Source of the DNA: an uncultured Collinsella sp.
GTDB lineage: Bacteria; Actinomycetota; Coriobacteriia; Coriobacteriales; Coriobacteriaceae
Direction of reading: 5' to 3'
Assembly: GCA_902492755.1 (NCBI GenBank)
Contig: CABUNB010000041.1
Location: 1-22,779 of the forward strand
DNA: 22,779 bases
The notes beneath the pieces are model-generated. The model worked only from the letters and a program-made list of their open reading frames with translations, had not been told where the DNA came from and ran no database searches. This document shows positions 1 through 6,740 of this stretch, one piece after another. How positions within the stretch are numbered: position 1 is the first letter of the stretch; each line of letters opens with the position of its first letter. The position numbers and the translations under genes are program-made.

Positions 1-2
1 CC

Positions 3-404
3 TACATTGCAGCAGATTTCTTCTCATCGCGTTTCGGGAAAAGAAATACCATGCTTGGCTCGATGCTAATCGAGGCGGGCCTTTTCTTGATTCTTCCGTG
101 GTTCGCTTCAAATCCTTTGTGTTTGTTTGGCCTTAGCATGGTGCTTTGTTTCCTCCCAGAAGTGGTGTACATCACTTCGGAAAACTTAATCCAAGACGGG
201 ATAGCGGACGATCTCCGTGCGACGATCCTTTCCGCCGCGTCTCTGGTAAGGGCCCTCTTTTCCGCATTGTTTTTCTCCGTATTTGGACATGTGTTGGGGT
301 TATATCCCATTCAGATGGCGCTCGGTATTATTGGCGCAATCGCGATAGCGATTACCGCCGTTGTTTCATTAAAAATTGGTGGAATACATGCCTTCAAGAA
401 TTGA
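3..404 (+). CDS. MFS transporter, C-terminal fragment (5' end outside window)
   Basis: The frame is open from the left edge to a TGA at 402-404, so the gene begins before the window; the first ATG inside (51) is internal. The roughly 133 visible residues hold four hydrophobic segments joined by short loops. A basic loop near the start (SSRFGKRNT) resembles the cytoplasmic loop motif between paired helices of Major Facilitator Superfamily carriers. Such proteins are proton- or solute-coupled permeases or drug exporters in the cytoplasmic membrane; the substrate cannot be told from this end. The gene is visibly more AT-rich than everything from 1050 onward, which suggests a different origin. 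It converges on the helicase operon. MFS membership is an inference from hydrophobic pattern and loop sequence. Confidence 0.6.
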   Translation, partial: YIAADFFSSRFGKRNTMLGSMLIEAGLFLILPWFASNPLCLFGLSMVLCFLPEVVYITSENLIQDGIADDLRATILSAASLVRALFSALFFSVFGHVLGLYPIQMALGIIGAIAIAITAVVSLKIGGIHAFKN

Positions 405-607
405 TGTATCGATTGACGAGCTGCCAGAAGTTTCGAGCCTTCTTGATGGCTACGGGTGTACGCGTTAGCTTTGAATCGGTGGGCCTTAATGCCGAGGAAC
501 ATCAGCTTTTTATCGATACTGGCGGAATAGTAATGGTCTCGGGTGAAGATAGCTATATCTCACCAGGGGTGAACCGTTTAATTCTGCCCCAGACTAGTGA
601 CTTATAA
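388..607 (+). pseudogene. Possible small frameshifted ORF overlapping the MFS 3' end
   Basis: An ATG at 388, inside the end of the MFS gene and preceded by a weak GGTGG, opens a 26-codon frame (start MPSRIDVSIDELPEV) that stops at TAG 466-468. A second frame covering about 458-607 continues with protein-like sequence (VSFESVGLNAEEHQ, then IDTGGIVMVSGEDS) to TAA 605-607. Joined across one frameshift near 455-465 they would give a protein of about 74 residues. The second frame alone could start at ATG 446, but that has no SD. No family recognised. It could be a decayed gene, a sequencing frameshift, or chance. Confidence 0.25.
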
Positions 608-1049
608 TTGCGGTAAACATCCCCTTAATGCAATTCACAATATGGTGAAAACTCAGGTCGTGGAACGCGGTAGATCTTAGTTTTTTGGGTGCTGCAGTCG
701 GCAATTTACTCTGCGGGTTTTGGCGCCATGAAGGAATTTAGGCTTTTCTTGTAACGATAAAATCGCAACGATTGGTGGTTGCAGCTCTGCTTAGCAAATC
801 TAATCCCTGAATATTAAGCACATTACGCGACAGGTGTACTTTACCGTTCTACCCCTTTTTGCCCGTAAAGACAGGGGGTCTTCTTCCGGTTACCTTTTGT
901 TTTTGCAGGGGAGGGGCCATTTTGACGGCTACTACATACGAGATTGATCTTATTTGCGGTCCATCGAAATCGTTGGACGACATTAAGTAGCTAAAATAGC
1001 CCCGTTCCAAAAAGACTGGTTAACAAACCCCGTGCAAAAAAGATTGGTC
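608..1049. other. AT-rich non-coding stretch between the MFS fragment and the helicase operon
   Basis: No credible long gene lies here on either strand. Stop codons are frequent and base composition is low in GC. The stretch holds a weak structured segment near 828-885 (ACCCC at about 850 against GGGGT near 875, with ACCG/CGGT outside it), a short TTG-started ORF at 922-990, and two near-identical 20-bp repeats at 1000-1050 next to the helicase stop. No tRNA was found, and there is no clean rho-independent terminator for either converging gene. Confidence 0.5.
922..990 (+). CDS. Very short ORF or gene remnant (22 aa)
   Basis: A TTG at 922 follows a strong purine-rich ribosome-binding sequence (GGGGAGGGG at 909-917), and the frame runs 22 codons (start TATTYEIDLICGPSKS after the initiator) to TAG 988-990. 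The strong SD and the structured leader upstream suggest that it is, or was, a real translation start. The length suggests either a leader peptide or the surviving 5' end of a gene cut off by rearrangement next to the helicase operon. No family recognised; low confidence. Confidence 0.22.
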   Translation: MTATTYEIDLICGPSKSLDDIK

Positions 1050-1050
1050 T
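1000..1050. repeat. Imperfect direct repeat, two copies 28 bp apart
   Basis: The sequence CCCCGTTCCAAAAAGACTGG at 1000-1019 recurs as CCCCGTGCAAAAAAGATTGG at 1028-1047, with three differences in 20. The second copy abuts the helicase stop codon (TAA, read from 1052). A related CCAAAAAG...CAGGTT string occurs on the other strand in the hairpin at 3578-3610, on the far side of the helicase. The role is unknown; it could be a dispersed intergenic repeat, a regulatory box, or residue of a rearrangement. Confidence 0.55.
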
Positions 1051-3494
1051 TAGGCGTGGTCGTGCCAGCCGAGAACTCGCTGCTTCATACCCTCGATGTC
1101 GAGCGCGCCTTCGGCAAAGCCTTTGCGCACGAGCTCCTCGGGAACGTACTCGTCGTAGCGATCAAAATAAGGCACCTCGCCGGGATAGACGAGCTCGATG
1201 GGATTGAAGTCCTTCTCGGCCTCGGCGGCGAGCACCTCAAAGAACGTCTCCTCGTCAGCCTTCATCTTAAACTGCATAAAGTACGGGCGCGATGGGTCGA
1301 GTCCGCGAAGGCCCAGCTCCGCGGCACATTTAATCTTGAGCATACGTTCGAGCGCCAGAAAGGCGTAGCTGCCCAACCAGGGGAAGAGCACCCAGGTATC
1401 GCCGCCCAGGTTGATGAGTGGCTTGGTCCCTGCGCCCGAAATCTCGGCCATATGGCGAGCCTGCGCCAAGCGGGCCCGCGCGTTACCCATAAGGTACGGA
1501 TATGCCGCGTGCTCGTTGAGCGCCTTGCGCATGCGCTCGAGTACATGTGTGTTGATATCACCGGGGCAGTCGCCAAAGTAGGCCGGCACACGGCCCTTGA
1601 CCTGCGTGGCAAAGACGGTATGGCGCTTCCAGTCCACTTCCTCGACAATCCAGCAGTGTCCGGCGATGGCGATGCGCTCACCGGGCGGTGGCGGGTTGAC
1701 GATCGTGCCCAATTCGGCCGACTCGCTACGAACGGTGAACTCCTCGTTTTCCTGGAATACGGCGTAGAACTTAAAGTTGTTAATGATGCGCTCTCCCGCG
1801 AGACCCACGATGAGTCCGCCGCCCTCGGTGACCTGGATATGGTCGATCTTAATGAGGTGACGAAGCAATACGCGATAGTCATCGGCCGAGATGCGATGGA
1901 AATAGCTGAGCGTGAGCACGCGCTGGGCAAGTTCGGCCGGCGTGAGCTCGCCGGTGCTGGCGAGGGTCGACATAGTCTGGTGATAGAGCAGGCTGTAGGG
2001 GAGTCGATCGAGCTCGGGCGGCTCGACCCACTTTTCCTCGCGATAGAGTTGTACGAGCGCGATACCCTGCAGGAGCTTCCATGGAATGGTTTCGGGCATC
2101 ATCGTGCGCGGTTCGGGCTCTTCCTCGCGCATGACAAACCACATCTCGGGCGGAAGGTCGCGGCGTCCCGTGCGGCCCATTCGCTGCAAAAAGGAGCTGA
2201 CGGTAAACGGCGCATCGATCTGGAACGCGCGCTCCAGGCGGCCGATATCGATACCGAGCTCCAGCGTAGAGGTGGTGACGGTTGTCTGCGCCTGCTCCTC
2301 GTCGCGCATGAGCTCCTCGGCCGTCTCGCGCAGCGATGCCGAAAGGTTGCCGTGATGGATTAGAAAGCGGTCGGGCTCGTGTCGACTTTCGCAGTAGCTG
2401 CGCAGCATGGAACACACGGCCTCTGCCTCCTCACGCGAGTTGGCAAAGACCAGGCACTTGCGGCCGCGCGTATGCTCAAAGATATAGCCCATACCGGGGT
2501 CGGCGTTGTCGGGTGCCGTGTCGGTGGGGTTGAGAAGCGCCTGCTCGGTCGCTCGTGGGATGTCGACTTCGCCCTCGGGGGCCGAGGAAGTGCGACGGTC
2601 TTTGGGAGCGGCCTTGCCCCGTGTCCGCTCACGATGTTGACGGCGTTCCTCCTGTGTAAGCTGTCCGCTGTGGCGCACGTCTTGGGCGCCAGCCGGCAGC
2701 GCCGCGGGCGCCGCCGGCTCAATACGCTCGCAAGCAAGCATCTCGGCTTCTTGTGGACCCGTGCTCTCGAATCCCCGCTGCTGTGCCTGGGGACCCGAGT
2801 TGTAGAAGTGCTCCATGGAGATGCGCCACACGCGGCGCGGTTCCTCAAAGCGGGGGATGATGCAATCGCGTCCTGTTCCCTGTGAGAGAAAGGCGCCCGT
2901 GCGCTCGGGGTCGCCGATGGTGGCAGAAAGGCCGATGCGGCGGGGCTGCACGCCCGCCATGCGCGAGAGGCGCTCGATAAGGCAGAGCGTCTGACCGCCG
3001 CGGTCGCCGCGCATGAGCGAATGAACCTCGTCGATAACCACATAGCGCAGGTCGCAGAACATACGAGGGATTGCCATGTGCTTATGGATCAGGAGCGCCT
3101 CGAGCGACTCGGGCGTAATCTGCAAGATACCGCTCGGTTTTTTGATGAGCTTAGCCTTGTGCGACTGCGAGACATCGCCATGCCAGTGCCAGACAGGGAT
3201 ATCGGCCTCTTCGCAGAGGTCGTTGAGACGGACGAACTGATCATTGATGAGCGCTTTGAGGGGGCCGATGTAGAGGGCGCCTACGCTCGCGGGCGGGTTC
3301 TCCCAAAACTCGGTCAGGATGGGAAAGAAGGCTGCCTCGGTTTTGCCGGAAGCCGTGGATGCCGTCAGGAGCACATTATCTTGCGTGTTAAAGATGGCGT
3401 CTGCCGCTGCAACCTGGATAGAGCGCAGACTTTCCCAATCGTGGGAGTAGATGAAGTCTTGGATAAACGGAGCATATCGGTCAAAGGCGTTCAC
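1050..3494 (-). CDS. Lhr/BrxHI-like DEAD/DEAH-box superfamily 2 helicase
   Basis: An ATP-dependent nucleic-acid helicase or translocase of about 814 residues. Seen motifs: I (TASTASGKT, 44-52), Ia (IGPLKALINDQ, 76-86), Ib (QITPESLEALL), II DEVH (155-158), III SAT (190-192), HHGNLS (380-385), V (TTSTLELGIDIG, 407-418) and VI (QRMGRTGRR, 437-445). The DEVH box, the RGGQTLCLIERL stretch and the long C-terminal part fit the Lhr-like group, which includes BrxHI of type 2 BREX. RecA lobes 1 and 2 are separated by a low-complexity charged/Ala/Pro segment (about 233-335). An upstream TTG (3507-3509) is in frame, but the GTG at 3492-3494 is chosen because AGAGGAGG lies just before it, inside what would otherwise be codons 2-4. 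Third gene of the TerB/BrxD-like operon, 116 nt after the ATPase and behind a hairpin. Helicase function is certain by motif; a defence role is inferred. Confidence 0.9.
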   Translation of the reverse strand: MNAFDRYAPFIQDFIYSHDWESLRSIQVAAADAIFNTQDNVLLTASTASGKTEAAFFPILTEFWENPPASVGALYIGPLKALINDQFVRLNDLCEEADIPVWHWHGDVSQSHKAKLIKKPSGILQITPESLEALLIHKHMAIPRMFCDLRYVVIDEVHSLMRGDRGGQTLCLIERLSRMAGVQPRRIGLSATIGDPERTGAFLSQGTGRDCIIPRFEEPRRVWRISMEHFYNSGPQAQQRGFESTGPQEAEMLACERIEPAAPAALPAGAQDVRHSGQLTQEERRQHRERTRGKAAPKDRRTSSAPEGEVDIPRATEQALLNPTDTAPDNADPGMGYIFEHTRGRKCLVFANSREEAEAVCSMLRSYCESRHEPDRFLIHHGNLSASLRETAEELMRDEEQAQTTVTTSTLELGIDIGRLERAFQIDAPFTVSSFLQRMGRTGRRDLPPEMWFVMREEEPEPRTMMPETIPWKLLQGIALVQLYREEKWVEPPELDRLPYSLLYHQTMSTLASTGELTPAELAQRVLTLSYFHRISADDYRVLLRHLIKIDHIQVTEGGGLIVGLAGERIINNFKFYAVFQENEEFTVRSESAELGTIVNPPPPGERIAIAGHCWIVEEVDWKRHTVFATQVKGRVPAYFGDCPGDINTHVLERMRKALNEHAAYPYLMGNARARLAQARHMAEISGAGTKPLINLGGDTWVLFPWLGSYAFLALERMLKIKCAAELGLRGLDPSRPYFMQFKMKADEETFFEVLAAEAEKDFNPIELVYPGEVPYFDRYDEYVPEELVRKGFAEGALDIEGMKQRVLGWHDHA

Positions 3495-3498
3495 GGGG

Positions 3499-3506
3499 CC
3501 TCCTCT
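3499..3506 (-). promoter_or_regulatory. Ribosome-binding site deciding the helicase start
   Basis: AGAGGAGG on the minus strand lies four bases before GTG 3492-3494. It favours this GTG over the TTG at 3507-3509, which has no SD of its own and would place the SD inside the coding region. Confidence 0.7.
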
Positions 3507-3577
3507 CAAATACGAATCTCTTAACGCGGTGAGCAGTGGCTCGCTACATTACTGTCTCGACGTTTGCCCAGATAAAA

Positions 3578-3610
3578 CCTGCCAAAATAAACCTGTCCCT
3601 TTTTGGCAGG
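3578..3610 (-). terminator. Hairpin between BrxD-like and helicase genes
   Basis: A perfect 10-bp inverted repeat, CCTGCCAAAA (3578-3587) and TTTTGGCAGG (3601-3610), with a 13-nt loop. It begins one base after the ATPase stop codon. On the minus strand the hairpin is followed at once by TTTTATC, so it looks like a weak intrinsic terminator or attenuator that would lower helicase expression, or a 3'-end stabiliser. The stem is AT-rich in its inner half, so termination is probably partial. Confidence 0.55.
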
Positions 3611-4915
3611 TTAGATGGTGAATTCGGCGAAGTTACGGTCGCCGTCTGCGGTGCCGGTGTCGCCTGTTGCGGCTGCCGGCGCCAGCGCGTCGCCACCAAC
3701 GCTTTGCAGCAGCTCCGCCACATTTGCATCGGGGTTCTGACACAGGATATCGAGCAGCTCGATAAAGTCACGAATGACCTCACGGGGCGTCAGGTGCGTA
3801 TCGGCTCCCACGCGGCCGAACTCAATCTTGAGGAAGTCCACCAAGTCGTTCTCGGTAAGCGTGGGCGTCCAGACAAAGTAGCCGGCATGGATCTGCATGA
3901 GTTTTTCGATGAGCACCAGCAACTCCTCGTAGGTGAGTGGCTGCAGGCGGATGATGGGCGCGAGCATGTCCTTAAGGTCCTCGCGCGCAAAGCGACCCTG
4001 AGCGAGTCGGCTACGCAGAGCCTCGTAGGAGAATACGCCGCGGCGGCGGTCTTCGATGGAGGTTGGCGTGCCGCCCATAATCATGCCCAGGTACTGCACT
4101 TTGCCCTGAAGCGTGTCGTTGTACATGGTCAGGATCTTCTCGTAGTTGTATTGGCGTGTGATGGCGTTGGGGATCTTATACAGATTCACGAGCTCGTCGA
4201 TGAGCACCAGCATGCCCTTGTAGCCGCTGCAGACCAAAAAGCGCGCAATGAGCTTAACGTAGTCGTACCAGTCGTCATCGCTGATGATGGTCGAGGAGCC
4301 CAGCTCGGCGCGTGCCTCACTCTTGGTGCGGTACTCGCCGCGAATCCATTTGGTCACGCGGCTCATAGCTTCTTCGTCGCCCTCGGATACGGCCGCGCGG
4401 TAGCGGCGGAGCATGCGGGTGAAGTCGAAGCCGTGGACCATCTCCTCGAGCGGGGCCAGTTGGGCATTGACGACCGACTCGTCGACGTCGGCACACGAGG
4501 CGACCCAGCGATCCAGAATAAGGTTGAGCGCACCGCCCTCGGGGCGCGTCTTGGTCGATATATTGCGGATGAGCTCGCGGTAGGTGGCAAGGCCCTGTCC
4601 CTGACCGCCCTGCAGGCGGCGCTCGGGCGACAGGTCGGCATCAGCGACGACGAATCCCTCGCCCATGGCGTGCGTGCGGATAGTCTGGAGCAAAAAGCTC
4701 TTGCCGGCGCCGTAACGACCGACCAGAAAGCGGAAGCTCGCGCCACCGTCGGCGATGAGACTCAGATCGGTGAGCAGGGCGCGGATCTCGACCTCGCGCC
4801 CTACGGTGATGTAAGGAAGGCCGATGCGCGGGACCACGCCGCCCTTGAGCGAGTTGAGAATGACGGCAGCGACGCGCTTGGGCACGCGAGGTGCTGCGGA
4901 TGCGGTATCACTCAT
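3611..4915 (-). CDS. BrxD-like P-loop ATPase (BREX ATP-binding family, formerly DUF2791)
   Basis: A 434-residue AAA/STAND-like ATPase. Seen: N-terminal YITVGREVEIRALL (35-48), typical just before the P-loop; Walker A GRYGAGKS (66-73); Walker B MLVLIDELVNLY (235-246) with the acidic pair D240-E241; a sensor-1-like segment GMIMGGTP (277-284); and an arginine-rich region SRLAQGRFAREDL. The C-terminal LTPREVIRDFIELLD (375-389) matches the end of BrxD-type proteins. Length and motif spacing fit BrxD, an accessory protein of type 2 BREX usually coded beside the helicase BrxHI. Its ATG (4913-4915) overlaps the TerB gene end (ATGAGTGA), a sign of translational coupling and a shared complex. The last 25 residues are Ala/Gly/Asp-rich and probably disordered. 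The family call is strong; the biochemical role (ATP-driven loading or switching of the helicase) is inferred. Confidence 0.85.
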   Translation of the reverse strand: MSDTASAAPRVPKRVAAVILNSLKGGVVPRIGLPYITVGREVEIRALLTDLSLIADGGASFRFLVGRYGAGKSFLLQTIRTHAMGEGFVVADADLSPERRLQGGQGQGLATYRELIRNISTKTRPEGGALNLILDRWVASCADVDESVVNAQLAPLEEMVHGFDFTRMLRRYRAAVSEGDEEAMSRVTKWIRGEYRTKSEARAELGSSTIISDDDWYDYVKLIARFLVCSGYKGMLVLIDELVNLYKIPNAITRQYNYEKILTMYNDTLQGKVQYLGMIMGGTPTSIEDRRRGVFSYEALRSRLAQGRFAREDLKDMLAPIIRLQPLTYEELLVLIEKLMQIHAGYFVWTPTLTENDLVDFLKIEFGRVGADTHLTPREVIRDFIELLDILCQNPDANVAELLQSVGGDALAPAAATGDTGTADGDRNFAEFTI

Positions 4916-6653
4916 GGTCTAGGTATCCTCTCACGTCTGCTTCGTAGTCCTCGATAATCTGCGGCCCTGCCGCGCTAAATTCAATTACGGTGTCGCCCAC
5001 AAGGTCAAAGAGCGCCTCGTTGATGGTATCGACGAGCATGTCCTCGCTCTGCCCCGATTGCGCTACCGCTGATTCCGCCTGTACTGCGTTGTGCTCGAGC
5101 AGCGCGCGGAGATAGGCGTCTGCGGCGGGCGCGAGTTCGTTCGTGGCGTCAGCGGGCGCAGCAGCTGCGAACGCGGGCGTCGGCGCGAGAAGCGGTGCCA
5201 CGACACCAAACTGTTCGGTGGATATGGTCGGCTCGTCGGACTCGTCCTGCCCTGCGACCGCCTCGACCGTCGCGTCGGCTACGGGCTCGGCTTCCGGTTG
5301 CCCTGAGTCCGCTGCCTCGGCTTCTGCGGACGCGCCGTCCTCGCGTTCCTCGTCGATCAAAAGCGCTTCGCGCGTTTGTGCGGCAGCGCTCCGAATGTGC
5401 CCCAGCTGGCTCAAATCGATATCGATCTTGACGGGCTGGTGTGCGGCGTCCCACGAAAGCCATGCCACAATCTCGTCATCGATAATCTTGGCCAGATATT
5501 TGGGGACCTTTTCTTCCTTAAGGGGATGGGCGGGGTCCAGCGCCAGGCGCAGGCGTTGGTCGCAGGCGCGCATCACCTCGCCAAGTTTGCTGCTCTTTTG
5601 TCTGCTGCCGTGAATCCGCATGCATTCCCAAAAACCGTTTTGGCAACGGTAGATATGGATGGGGTCCAGACGGTATTCGCAGTCCTCGTGGCGCTCGGGC
5701 GCAAAGAATACGGCCGAGGCAAACATGGTGTAGGGCATTGCCGTCTCCTCCCCAAATAAACTTGCCACGATGCCGGTCTTTCGGTGCGTGTCATAGTAGC
5801 GCGCCATGCGGACATACACGGCGCACGCCACGTGGCACAGATCGCGGTGGTGGCTGCGGTCGAGCCGCGAGCTACTTAGGTTGTACGTGGAGAGGGCGTT
5901 GATGGCGGCCATGAGTCGCTCCTCGCGCACCTCATCGGGCGGAAGGGGGAGCGTGGGCTCGGAGGTTTTGCGACGCTTAGGGGTCTGGCCGGACGGTGCC
6001 GGTACAAGGTCTCGTGCCGCGCGCCGCAGTTCGATAAGGGCGTTATCGAACATGACGGTTTTAGAGTCGCGAAGCAGCTTGGGGTCGAGCCCGTGGAACA
6101 CGGCGTAATCTTGCAGCCACACGCGCGCAAACCGGTCGATGCCGGGCTCGAAAGCGCGATAGACATCCCAAAAAGCCTTGATCTTGTTAAAACCATCGAG
6201 TGGATTATCTACGCCGATGCCGCAGATCAGCTCATAGAGATACAGAAAGGCAAAGGACGTAGACGTTTCCTCGACGGTTCCGCGGCGCACTTGGGCACGC
6301 CAGGTAAAGTAGCCGCGCAGCTGCCGGTCGCTCATGGCGTTGTAGGTGGGAAAGTACGACTTAAAGGTGCCGTTGTAGGGACAGTCGTCCTCAAAGTCGG
6401 CCATCAGCAGGCCCTGGCGGTAAAAAAGCTCGGCTTCCGAAAGCCAGCGGCCCGCACCACCCTTGGGGTCATCCTGCCAGCGCGATATCTCGCGCATTTT
6501 ACGGTACTGGTCGGGGAGGAAATTCTGCATCTGTCGGCCGGTTTTGAGAATCGGCTCGTCTGCGTAGGTTTCGTTTGAGAAGCGGGCGGACTGATGGGTC
6601 CGGGCCTCGGCCATAATGCGCTCGATGAGCATCTTGATGTCCTGGTCGGCCAC
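4908..6653 (-). CDS. TerB-N / TerB-C domain protein
   Basis: A 581-residue soluble protein. The N-terminal part (about 35-165) carries the TerB-N pattern: WLSEAELFYRQGLLMADFED, then MSDRQLRGYFTWRAQVRRG (107-125) and a following YLYELICGIG. The C-terminal part fits TerB-C: LGEVMRACDQRLRLAL, IDIDLSQLGHIRSAAAQTRE (410-429), and EALFDLVGDTVIEF with IIEDYEADVRGYL at the end. An acidic Ala/Glu/Asp-rich linker (about 432-505) interrupts TerB-C. No clear central TerB domain is visible between 170 and 320. These domains are known from tellurite-resistance-linked stress and DNA-processing gene sets; they are thought to be interaction or metal-responsive modules, not enzymes. The start is GTG 6651-6653, behind GAGGAGGAGC. 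First gene of the operon, overlapping the ATPase by 8 nt. The LexA-like box upstream suggests SOS control. Confidence 0.85.
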   Translation of the reverse strand: MADQDIKMLIERIMAEARTHQSARFSNETYADEPILKTGRQMQNFLPDQYRKMREISRWQDDPKGGAGRWLSEAELFYRQGLLMADFEDDCPYNGTFKSYFPTYNAMSDRQLRGYFTWRAQVRRGTVEETSTSFAFLYLYELICGIGVDNPLDGFNKIKAFWDVYRAFEPGIDRFARVWLQDYAVFHGLDPKLLRDSKTVMFDNALIELRRAARDLVPAPSGQTPKRRKTSEPTLPLPPDEVREERLMAAINALSTYNLSSSRLDRSHHRDLCHVACAVYVRMARYYDTHRKTGIVASLFGEETAMPYTMFASAVFFAPERHEDCEYRLDPIHIYRCQNGFWECMRIHGSRQKSSKLGEVMRACDQRLRLALDPAHPLKEEKVPKYLAKIIDDEIVAWLSWDAAHQPVKIDIDLSQLGHIRSAAAQTREALLIDEEREDGASAEAEAADSGQPEAEPVADATVEAVAGQDESDEPTISTEQFGVVAPLLAPTPAFAAAAPADATNELAPAADAYLRALLEHNAVQAESAVAQSGQSEDMLVDTINEALFDLVGDTVIEFSAAGPQIIEDYEADVRGYLDHE

Positions 6654-6689
6654 CGCTCCTCCTCTCGAACGCAGCTACGGTGACCTCAT

Positions 6690-6695
6690 ATCATA
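6690..6695 (-). promoter_or_regulatory. Extended -10 promoter of the TerB operon
   Basis: On the minus strand TGC-TATGAT gives a -10 hexamer (6690-6695) with an extended TGn, about 36 nt before the GTG start. At 17-18 bp upstream the -35 position reads CGAACA, a poor match, so the extended -10 would have to compensate. This -35 region lies inside the LexA-like box, an arrangement expected for repression by occlusion. Confidence 0.5.
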
Positions 6696-6703
6696 GCACA
6701 GCA

Positions 6704-6719
6704 TCAAACAGATGTTCGA
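6704..6719 (-). promoter_or_regulatory. LexA (SOS) box upstream of the TerB/BrxD/helicase operon
   Basis: The minus strand reads TCGAACATCTGTTTGA, an imperfect dyad of TCGAACA and its inverted partner with one mismatched pair. The 14-base core CGAACATCTGTTTG agrees with the Gram-positive/actinobacterial LexA consensus CGAACRNRYGTTYG at 13 of 14 positions. It covers the -35 region of the putative promoter and is the only good match noticed in the window. Such boxes are released on RecA-stimulated LexA self-cleavage after DNA damage. The operator assignment is inference from motif and position. Confidence 0.65.
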
Positions 6720-6740
6720 GATACCGCTGCGTTGATAGAT

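Noticed and set aside
828..905. Possible riboswitch or terminator in the AT-rich leader before the short TTG ORF
   Set aside because: The pairings (ACCCC/GGGGT, ACCG/CGGT) are short and interrupted, and no known riboswitch core was recognised.
1032..2363. Long plus-strand open frame (443 codons) opposite the helicase
   Set aside because: It mirrors the helicase coding strand; the minus-strand frame carries all SF2 motifs, while this one has no family signal and no SD. It results from high GC codon use.
3536..4957. Long plus-strand open frame (473 codons) opposite the BrxD-like ATPase
   Set aside because: Shadow of the ATPase gene; the minus strand shows Walker A/B motifs and a coupled start.
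1050..6653. Complete BREX locus
   Set aside because: Only BrxD-like and BrxHI-like genes are present; PglX, PglZ, PglW and BrxC/PglY are not in the window, so BREX proper is not supported here.
6668..6734. Inverted pair AACGCAGC / GCTGCGTT flanking the TerB promoter
   Set aside because: Only 8 bp with a spacer of about 50 bp; likely chance. The LexA-like dyad between them explains the region better.
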